A stretch of 34,222 nucleotides of DNA from Clostridiales bacterium (GTDB lineage Bacteria > Bacillota > Clostridia > Oscillospirales > Oscillospiraceae): assembly GCA_022764045.1 (NCBI GenBank), contig JALERU010000055.1, positions 1-34,222 on the forward strand, in the 5' to 3' direction. Of the stretch, positions 20,616-28,200 are shown in pieces. The stretch's first letter is position 1, and each line of letters opens with the position of its first letter. Under the pieces are notes generated by a model. That model was not told the origin of the DNA, searched no databases, and saw only the letters and a list, made by a program, of their open reading frames with translations. The translations under genes and the position numbers were made by a program.

Positions 20616-21029
20616 TTACCTCTTCCGCGTATCCTGTTTTGAGACTCGCTGCTGGTCCTTGCTATACCAGGCCGCGCACATATAGCGCACAGTCAGTTCC
20701 TGCTTGGACCAGGTGGCAGCCTTCTTCGCTGTAACTCCGGGATATTGGTCACTCTCTGCCATGCGCTGGATCCTGCGGCCAAGGAGTTTGCACTCCCGCA
20801 AAGCCTTTCTCTGGAGGGCCAGCCTCGTTTTGGAATCCTCCCGCAGGTCGATCAGGTTGGCTTCCTCAATGGCGCCGCAGATCACTTCCGCGCTGTTCAT
20901 CAGAGAGGTGCCCGTGGTGTAACGGTATTTCTTGGGGATGACTTTTCCGTTGGCGCAGGCATCGGCTGTATAAAGCCACAGATCGGTGGCCTTTCCCGCC
21001 AAAACAAAGTCTTCGTTATTCCTGGCCAT
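20616..21029 (-). CDS. avd: Avd-like DGR accessory protein (137 aa)
   Basis: Avd proteins are small, basic, pentameric four-helix bundles that bind the RT and the template RNA. This protein has the size and the typical motif order: KVIPKKYRYTTGTSLMNSAE (about 30-49), AIEEANLIDL, then RLALQRKALRECKLLGRRIQ. It has many Lys/Arg residues and a basic C-terminus. It lies directly upstream of the TR, where avd is found in other DGRs. AGAGGAGA precedes the ATG, and the gene overlaps the previous tail gene by 14 bases, so the DGR is embedded in the tail operon. Confidence 0.85.
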   Translation of the reverse strand: MARNNEDFVLAGKATDLWLYTADACANGKVIPKKYRYTTGTSLMNSAEVICGAIEEANLIDLREDSKTRLALQRKALRECKLLGRRIQRMAESDQYPGVTAKKAATWSKQELTVRYMCAAWYSKDQQRVSKQDTRKR

Positions 21030-21465
21030 TGGTCTCCTCTTCCTCGCTGGTCAAGAACACCCCTGCGGCGGCCAGTTTTCCAGCCACCGTGTCTTTGAAG
21101 GACAGGAATTGCTCCCCCAGCTTTGCCAGCTCTGCCACCGCGCTCTCTTTGGCGCTTCGTTCTGTATTGAGCGCCGCTCTCAGGTTGGAGATTTCTTCGG
21201 CGAGTACGGATACATCCTGCGCCTCGCTCTCTCGGGCCAGAGTGAGCTGCAGGCTCACCACCCGGAAGGGCCCCTCGAAAGATCGAACGGCGTTCCCCTT
21301 TTCGTCCAGCACCGAGATTGGGCCCGCAACCAGGTCGCCCAGGGTCTCCTCATCGATGCTGCCCGGCAGGCCGATGGTGATGATCTGGCGGGGCACGCCC
21401 CCTACCTTCTTCACGCTGGTGAAAAAGCCTCTGTCCTCAATGGTCACATTCTTTCCTTGAATCAT
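21016..21465 (-). CDS. Small phage tail-module protein with coiled coil (149 aa)
   Basis: The N-terminal half is beta-rich (MIQGKNVTIEDRGFFTSVKK, PRQIITIGLPG). The second half is a coiled coil (VSVLAEEISNLRAALNTERS) ending in an acidic tail. This build suits a small trimeric fibre or tail-tip linker. AGGAGG precedes the ATG. It lies just upstream of avd and overlaps it, in the leftward tail operon. The family is not recognised. Confidence 0.65.
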   Translation of the reverse strand: MIQGKNVTIEDRGFFTSVKKVGGVPRQIITIGLPGSIDEETLGDLVAGPISVLDEKGNAVRSFEGPFRVVSLQLTLARESEAQDVSVLAEEISNLRAALNTERSAKESAVAELAKLGEQFLSFKDTVAGKLAAAGVFLTSEEEETNGQE

Positions 21466-21480
21466 CTCAGTTTCCTCCTG

Positions 21481-21666
21481 TCAATCTGTGTCCACATAGA
21501 GATCCCCGTTTTTTCCCAGGGACGAGGATGGTGCCCCCGACCCAAACAGGACCTTTGGGGTCGCCTCCAGGGACTTGCTGATGGCGTTGAGCTCGTCGGC
21601 ATCAATGGCCGGCGTGGCGTCGTTGGCCCAAACCGGGGCCACATATCTTCCGTTTACGGCGGGCAT
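21481..21666 (-). CDS. Short tail-fibre-like protein (61 aa)
   Basis: AAAGGAG precedes the ATG. The C-terminal phrase GSGAPSSSLGKNGDLYVDTD is typical of linker repeats in phage tail fibres (GAPS...G--GDLYVDT). The N-terminal half (VAPVWANDATPAIDADELNA) is of a kind also seen before fibre shafts. It may be a small structural component or the remains of a longer fibre gene. It lies 15 bases upstream of the next gene. Confidence 0.6.
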   Translation of the reverse strand: MPAVNGRYVAPVWANDATPAIDADELNAISKSLEATPKVLFGSGAPSSSLGKNGDLYVDTD

Positions 21667-21672
21667 GTTGTC

Positions 21673-21849
21673 TCACTCCTTTTCTTTGGCTTGTAAATCC
21701 TCGTCGGGCAAAATTTTTTTCACCGCTGGATTGGATTTTCGGAACTGGGTTCCCTTGCAGAGCCAGAATCGGTCCGTTTCCCCGATTAAGGGAAACCTAC
21801 CGCCATCCTGGAGCACCAGAGTCCCGATCCGTTTCTTTGGTTTTCCCAT
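21673..21849 (-). CDS. Small hypothetical phage protein (58 aa)
   Basis: I start at ATG 21849, with AAAGGAG about ten bases upstream; an in-frame ATG ten codons earlier overlaps the preceding stop as ATGA but has no ribosome site. The product is basic at the N-terminus, then forms a short beta pattern (GTLVLQDGGRFPLIGETDRF). It is probably a tail-associated protein by position. The family is not recognised. Confidence 0.55.
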   Translation of the reverse strand: MGKPKKRIGTLVLQDGGRFPLIGETDRFWLCKGTQFRKSNPAVKKILPDEDLQAKEKE

Positions 21850-21875
21850 ATGTGCCTGTCTCCTTTCTTTGCTGC

Positions 21876-23132
21876 TCATTCCGGCCATCCTGTCACAGTT
21901 GCTTCCGGGAAGTCGTTCACAGAAACGCAGTCCAGGGTCATAGCGCCTGCGCCGGACAGAGGGCGGGAGAAGCCCATCACCAGGTGGCGCTCCACAGGTG
22001 CCCCGGGCTTGTCTGTTCGCACGATGGTGACCAGGTTGTTTTCCTCGATATGAAACATCTGGCTGCACGACACAGACACCGCCTTTTGCAGGGCTGTAGC
22101 CCGCTTCAGCTTCCACACCGCCAGATCCTTACACATCGTGTCCGTGGCAAACCCCGCCTGGCTGGTTCGGATGGTCTTCCGCCCGATGGTTTGAACATTG
22201 GTGTCGCTCGTGGGGTCCAGATTGGTGGCCCGCCCGGCGGGCTGTCTGTTGTCGTCCAGAAACTCTCCCAGGACGATGTAGTCGTTGTAGACCTCCGTGT
22301 TTTTCACCGTGTAGGCCGCCCCCAGGATTTGTGCCTCATTCATAGAAAACTGCCACAGCACCGGCTTGTCTGTGTCCAAAATATCATCCTGAGACGGGTC
22401 TACCCGCAGGGCCCCCGTCTGGTCGTAGCCCACCCAGGCGTTGATCATCCCTGCCAGCCCCAAAATCACGTCGGCATAGGTGCCGCTCTCGCTGTCGATT
22501 CGCAGGGTGTAGGGAGAGGCCGTCATGCTCACCGTAGAACCATCCGGCAGTTTCTGGCTCTTGCTGTTGTAATACTCCGTGAAAACAGGGGGCACCCGGT
22601 CCACCGGGTAGCCGTTTCCCCGATCCAGGTCAAGCAGAGCTTTGATGGGCTGAAAGATATTTGTCCCCACCGGCACCTCGTAGGTACTCTCCAGATTTCC
22701 GAAAAGGGTCCCGTCCAGCATGGCCCACTTGTCCACCAGAGGATAGGTCACGGTCCGATTGTCCGGCTCCAGGCTCTCCGTTGGGTTCTCGATGTGGAAA
22801 ACCCCCTGCTGGATGTAGTAGTCCTCCCCGCCCGGCAGGATCAGTCCCTCATCCAGCGCGATCTCCTGCCCGAACCACACCCGATTGACGCTGTAGTCGA
22901 AGGCCCCGTCCAGGTTGGAGAGGGTCACCGTGGCGCTTCGCCGTCGGCCATTCTGGAGATTGCCGCTGATGCTGCCGTCACTGAGAAAGGCCCCGTTTCT
23001 TCGGTTGTTTGGGTTGTTGTCCAGAGAAAAGGCCGTGGAGCCGTCCGGCTGGAGGAAGCGGAGGCGGCAGAGCTTGATAAACGGCCTACGGAGGGCAGAA
23101 AGATACGCTCTTGTCCGTTCGCTGTTTGTCAT
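21876..23132 (-). CDS. Phage tail/baseplate hub-like protein (418 aa)
   Basis: By position (after the tape measure and distal tail gene) and beta-rich composition, this is a tail-tip or hub component. Visible traits: ATVTLSNLDGAFDYSVNRVW, a YYIQQGVFHIENPTE-type strand pair, and a C-terminal beta domain with DCVSVNDFPEATV. The pattern recalls hub proteins of siphophages of Gram-positive hosts. It is coupled to the previous gene by a 4-base overlap. The exact family is not certain. Confidence 0.7.
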   Translation of the reverse strand: MTNSERTRAYLSALRRPFIKLCRLRFLQPDGSTAFSLDNNPNNRRNGAFLSDGSISGNLQNGRRRSATVTLSNLDGAFDYSVNRVWFGQEIALDEGLILPGGEDYYIQQGVFHIENPTESLEPDNRTVTYPLVDKWAMLDGTLFGNLESTYEVPVGTNIFQPIKALLDLDRGNGYPVDRVPPVFTEYYNSKSQKLPDGSTVSMTASPYTLRIDSESGTYADVILGLAGMINAWVGYDQTGALRVDPSQDDILDTDKPVLWQFSMNEAQILGAAYTVKNTEVYNDYIVLGEFLDDNRQPAGRATNLDPTSDTNVQTIGRKTIRTSQAGFATDTMCKDLAVWKLKRATALQKAVSVSCSQMFHIEENNLVTIVRTDKPGAPVERHLVMGFSRPLSGAGAMTLDCVSVNDFPEATVTGWPE

Positions 23133-25240
23133 GCTTTTCCCTCCCCGTTTTGAATCTCCCAGGTCTTGTCTTGGGGCGTCACAACAATGGACACGTTGTC
23201 GGCGCTCCCCACCTCAACCCAAGGCAGAGAGGCTGTCTGCGCCTGTTCCCTGCTGTTGTCCATGGTCTCCATCGCAATGGCGCCGCCCACCCGGATCTGA
23301 AGCAAATCCCCCTTGCGGTTTTTCAGGAAAAGGGGATTGGTTGTGGTAGCCAAACCATAGATGGCATCCCGAAGCTGGATCGTGTCCTCGTATCTTGCCG
23401 TCACAGGATCAATCACGCCGATGAAGCTGCTCAGGGTCCCATTTTGGTAATTGGCCGGGTCCAACTGCACCGTGGGATAGCGGGTAAAGTTTTTCAAAAC
23501 CGATGGGCTGTTGTTGTTGGAGATCGCCCCGCTGGACAGGTTTTTCCCAAAGGCATACTCCGCCTCCACCCGGAAGGAGCCGTCCTCCCGCCGGCTGCAC
23601 TCCAGCACCGTCCAATTCCAGAAGCAGGGGGACGTTTCATTGGAGTTGATGGGATCTGCAATGTATGTGGTCGCCCCCAGAGGGAAGAGATAATACACAT
23701 AGGGCCCCTGCTGGCTGGCTGCGCCGTAGTCATAGAGCTGACTGGTATTCAGCGGCAGGTCGATCAGATGTTGGAGCAATCCCCCATTCCCCTGCCTGCG
23801 GTAAATGGCCAGACCCGTCAAAGGATCTTCCGTCTGCCCCAGGTTGCCGGCGTTCAGTCCGTTGTCAAAGCTGGCCAGCAAATAAGTCGTCTCGTTATAC
23901 TTTGGCGCATAGCTGCCCGCCTCCCAAACCGCCTGAATCACCCCGGCGTTGGGCACTCCCTGAACCACACTGAAATAATCGCAGATCTGCGGGCCGCCCA
24001 GGGTCGCCCCCGTCACCGCCCCCTGGGTATAAAGGATCTCCGCCCTCTTCCGGTTTACCGCCGGGATCACATCGGCCTTGGGGTAGAGCGTCGCGGAGGG
24101 GTAAAGGGTCGCAGCCGGATAGAGGCCGCCGCCGTACTCAAACTTTCTCAGGTAAAGCGTGTCCGGGGTCAGGATCAGGGTGAGCCTTGCGTTGGGGACC
24201 ACAGGCGCCCAGGAGTCTTCCACTGCCCCCGCGATGGTCAGGGTCAAAGCCCGGCTGTCATAGTCGTAAGAGAGGACGATATCCCCCAGTTCTGTTGTCA
24301 CAGTGAACGCCGTCGCGCTCTTCCAGTTCAGCTGCCCGGCCCAAAGGATGCTCCACAGCTGACCGAAGTGCGCGGGTTCGCCGTTGACCGTGTTCCAGGT
24401 GACGGAACTTCCCTCCGGCAGAGTCAGAAGCCCATCTTGGATGCTATATTCTCCCGACGGTGTCCCGGGGATATAGGAAATTCTCCCCCACTCCACCAGC
24501 ACAGCGCTTTTTTCTCCGCTGGCCCGGGTGGCCTTTACCGCGCCCGCCAGTGGATAAGCGCTGTAGTCCACCTGGAAGCTCACCCAGCCTGTGTCTGTCT
24601 CCACTCCATTGGCCGTTTGAACCCGACAGCGCACAGCATAGGTGTTCCCTCGAAAGAAACCATCGTAGGATACCTGGAGCTGTGCTGTTCCGTAGATATT
24701 CTGGGTGTCGTAGAAGGGATTCCCCAGGTCTCCGGCATAGGCAAGCTGCCATCGGACCCAGTTAATGGCGTCTCCCTGGTCCTGGGTGTATTGGGCTGTA
24801 AAAGTGGCACTTCTGGTAGAAATGGTTTCCGGGATGTCCGGCAGGATCAAAGACGGGGCCGCCCGAGTAAGAAAGGCTGCCGCGCTGGACTGCACAACGG
24901 ATTCCGTGTCGCTCCAGTATTGGGTGATGACCAGCTTATAGGTACTCCCGTTGGTGATCCCCGCACCGGCCAGAGTGGCAGCCGGGATGGTGTAGAAAAA
25001 GAACTGGATCTCCCCGGCGTAGTCCGTCCCATAGAAAGGGCATCCATCCGTGCGCTTCCCTGTGGTGTAAACCTGGGTGCTTGCCGCGTCGTTTTGATAG
25101 ATGGTGATGGTAAAAGCCGTCAGCGGAGAGTTTCCATTCACCTGCCAGGAGACGGTCAGGGGCTGGGTTGCATCCACGGTTCCGTTCCCAAGCTCTCCCC
25201 GGGTTGACGGGCTGATGTTGGTCGGTTGAAATAGTGCCAA
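23129..25240 (-). CDS. Large tail protein with fibronectin-type repeats (703 aa)
   Basis: The start is TTG 25240, preceded by AAAGGAGGGG about nine bases upstream. The N-terminal region shows fibronectin III-like beta modules (TQPLTVSWQVNGNSPLTAFT, followed by ATFTAQYTQDQGDAINWVRW). The middle contains a lectin-like region (LNWKSATAFTVTTELGDIVL), and there are tyrosine-rich repeats near YGGGLYPAATLYPSATLYP. Such proteins sit at the distal tail and often touch the host surface. It follows the tape measure by 18 bases. Confidence 0.75.
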   Translation of the reverse strand: MALFQPTNISPSTRGELGNGTVDATQPLTVSWQVNGNSPLTAFTITIYQNDAASTQVYTTGKRTDGCPFYGTDYAGEIQFFFYTIPAATLAGAGITNGSTYKLVITQYWSDTESVVQSSAAAFLTRAAPSLILPDIPETISTRSATFTAQYTQDQGDAINWVRWQLAYAGDLGNPFYDTQNIYGTAQLQVSYDGFFRGNTYAVRCRVQTANGVETDTGWVSFQVDYSAYPLAGAVKATRASGEKSAVLVEWGRISYIPGTPSGEYSIQDGLLTLPEGSSVTWNTVNGEPAHFGQLWSILWAGQLNWKSATAFTVTTELGDIVLSYDYDSRALTLTIAGAVEDSWAPVVPNARLTLILTPDTLYLRKFEYGGGLYPAATLYPSATLYPKADVIPAVNRKRAEILYTQGAVTGATLGGPQICDYFSVVQGVPNAGVIQAVWEAGSYAPKYNETTYLLASFDNGLNAGNLGQTEDPLTGLAIYRRQGNGGLLQHLIDLPLNTSQLYDYGAASQQGPYVYYLFPLGATTYIADPINSNETSPCFWNWTVLECSRREDGSFRVEAEYAFGKNLSSGAISNNNSPSVLKNFTRYPTVQLDPANYQNGTLSSFIGVIDPVTARYEDTIQLRDAIYGLATTTNPLFLKNRKGDLLQIRVGGAIAMETMDNSREQAQTASLPWVEVGSADNVSIVVTPQDKTWEIQNGEGKA

Positions 25241-25258
25241 GCTGCTTCCCCTCCTTTC

Positions 25259-28200
25259 TCAGCGCCAGCCATATAGGCTCAGGTTCCGAGACATCTGCGC
25301 CAGGTCATAGACCGTCATGGACTTGGCCTGATTCTCTGTCAGGGTGACGTCGCCAAACTGATAGCTGTCGCCGTAATGATCCTGGCTGCTCCGGTTCTGT
25401 ACCGTCCCTGCCATGGGGATTCCCCGGCCCAGGTTCCCGCCGTAGAGCAGGCCCAACTCCTTCACTCTCGCCTGGAAGGTGCTGTCCGCAGAGGGCGCCA
25501 GCATGGCCGCTGTGATGTCCGGCGGCAGGACCATCTCGTCCGCCGCTGTGGCCTTGATGCCGCCAAGTCCCTCCAACACCCCGCCCCCGTCATAGAGCTT
25601 CTTGGATTTGCTTTTCGTGGCTTTGCTCGTGATTGCGGCGGCCAGGCTGGAAACCGCGTTGCTGATCCCGGAGGATACCTTACTGGAGGACGATCCTTTG
25701 GATGTGGAGCCTCCGCCGGAGGAACTGCCTCCATCAGACGAAGTTCCTCCGTTTTTCTCCGTCCACTCTTTATAAATCTCCGCGTTGCTCTTCCAGCCCT
25801 CGGCGCTGGTGTCGATGCCTTGGGCGGTGATTTTGTTTTCCCGCTGCTCCGCCCAATAGTTGAAAGCGGCCTCGCTGGTTGCCTGCCTCATAAGGGCGGA
25901 GTAATCCGTGGTGTCGTTGGAATAGTCCTTGGAAGAGGTTCCGCCCCCACCAACATAGCTGTCGCCCGTTTTGCTGCTCACCGCCGCAGAGATATAGTTG
26001 TTGAGGTCTCCCAGCAGTCTCCCGGTGGTCTCCACCTGCGCCTTCATCAAGGGGGTGCCGTTTTCCGCAATATCCTTCAGGATCTCGGAGATGTCCCGGG
26101 TGGGCTCCTGGACGGATTCAACGATGCTGTCCCAGCTCGCTTCCAGGGTATCGTAAGCCTCATTGATGGCATCTTTTCGAGCCTCGATTTCCGCCACTGC
26201 CGCCTCGTAGGCCAGGTCCTCCCGGTAGTCATCCAGGTCCTTTTGGGCATCTTCCAAGGCTTCCTCAGCGTCCTTGACGGCGCTCTGGTCCGCCACCCAT
26301 TCCCACTGTCCTGTGGCAGCGTTGTAGGTCCGAATGGTGCGCTCGTTCTGGGCGTTGGCCAGGGCCTCCTGGGCTTCTTGGACGGCCAGAATCTTTTCTT
26401 CCAGGGTCAGTTGCTCTTCCTTCTCCTCCCTGGCCGCCTTCATATCATCCAGTTGCTTGTCCAGCGCGTCGATCTCTTCATCCCGGGCTTTTTGGGCTCG
26501 TTTCAGTTCCTTAGAGACCGCCTCGTCTAGTTCATCCCAAAGGTCTTCCTGGATCTTCTTGATCTCCTCCTGGGTTTTCCACCACTCGGTGGAGAGCTTG
26601 TTGATCTCCTCCTGCTCTTCGCCGATCGACCGAAGGTACTCCGCCTCCTCATGGAGGCTCAACTGGATCTCTTCCAGGCGGGAGATCCGCTCCTTTGTCT
26701 GGCCCCCCTGCTTCTCCATTAAGTCTATCTGGCTTTGCAGCAGATCCCGTTCGTCCTCCATCTCCTCCCGGTAGGCTTTTGTGATATCCTCCCGTACCTT
26801 CCACCACTCGGTGGAAAGCTTGTTGATGTCGGCCTGGTCAGCCCCAATGGACCGCATGTATTCCGCCTGGGCGTTGAGGGCCCCCTGGATCTCCTGCATC
26901 TTCCCGGCCAACTCACTGGCCGGCTTTCCCTGGGCTTCCATTAAGTCCAGTTCGCTTTCCAGGAGCTTAACCTGGTCTTCCAGCTCTTCTTGCCGGGCAT
27001 CCTTGCTGGAGCTGGAGGTTTTCTTGGATCCAGAGGATTTCTTTACGCCGGAAGAGCCTGATGGCTTCCCAGCGCCAGAGCTTTGAGATGCTGTGCTTTT
27101 GCTGGGAGTCTTATTGTCCCCGGAAGGAGATGATGTACTGCCAGAGTTATAATATCCCCACAGGTTGGCGCTCGTCTTTTTCCCCTTGGCAAACGCCGAA
27201 ATCTCTTCGTTTCCCTGAGCGCTTCGGCTCAAGATCTGCTCAGTTTCCCTATTGCTGAAAATCTGCGCTCCTCGGGGTAGGCTGCGGATCTCTGGGCCCT
27301 GGGTGCCGGCCAAAAAAGCTTTCCCATTCGCTACAACCAGTTCCGGCTTTGGCGTGCCGTCCAAAGATTTTTCGTCGCCCAGCAAGGTGGCGCCGCCCTC
27401 AAAACTTTGGTTGCCTTCGGCGTTCCCTCCAATGGTCGGTATGGTTCCCGTCTGCTTGATCGATATGGTGACAGGAACAGACTGCGGAATCGCCCCCAAT
27501 GCATCCGCAACCGCCTTGGCCTTGCTCTCAGCCAGCTCCGCTCCACTAACGGTTATCTCCGGGTTAGCATCCGTTTGATCCAGTTCATCAACTTTCCCCT
27601 TCGTCTGCTGGGCTTCGTTTGCTGCATTCTGGAGTGCCTGCATAGGCGCGTTCATGTTGATGCCGTCAAATCCAAGAAACGCATCTTTCAGGCTGACAAT
27701 TTCACCCTTGGCATTGGAGAAATTCACGTTTCCAAGGCTTTCTGCGCTTCCAAGAAAACGGATCAGATCTTGCTGGGTATACCCTATGACCTGCCCGAAT
27801 TCCATAAACTGCTCATAGTCAATGGTGATGGTCTGCCCATCAGCGTCCTCTATGGCAATCCCCAGCTCCTCCAGCGATGCAATGGCATCCTCTACGTCTC
27901 CCTCGACGCTGAAGGTCAATACTGTCTCATCCTCGTTTAGGCTATCTATGATCTCCTGGATCTTTTCGGCCGCGACGCCCGCTTCCTCCATCTGGTCCCG
28001 TAGCGCGTCCACATTGATGACTGTCCCCTCGAATCCACTCTCTGCCATGGAATCCTTGGTGACCTCATATGCCTGTTGGAACTCCTCCAGGGCAAGGCGG
28101 GCCTGCATCATTCCGTCCTCTGTTCCGCTTACCTTGTCCAGCATGGCGTCGTAAGCGGAAATGAAGTCATTTTGCGCGTCGCTTAATTCAACCCCGGCAT

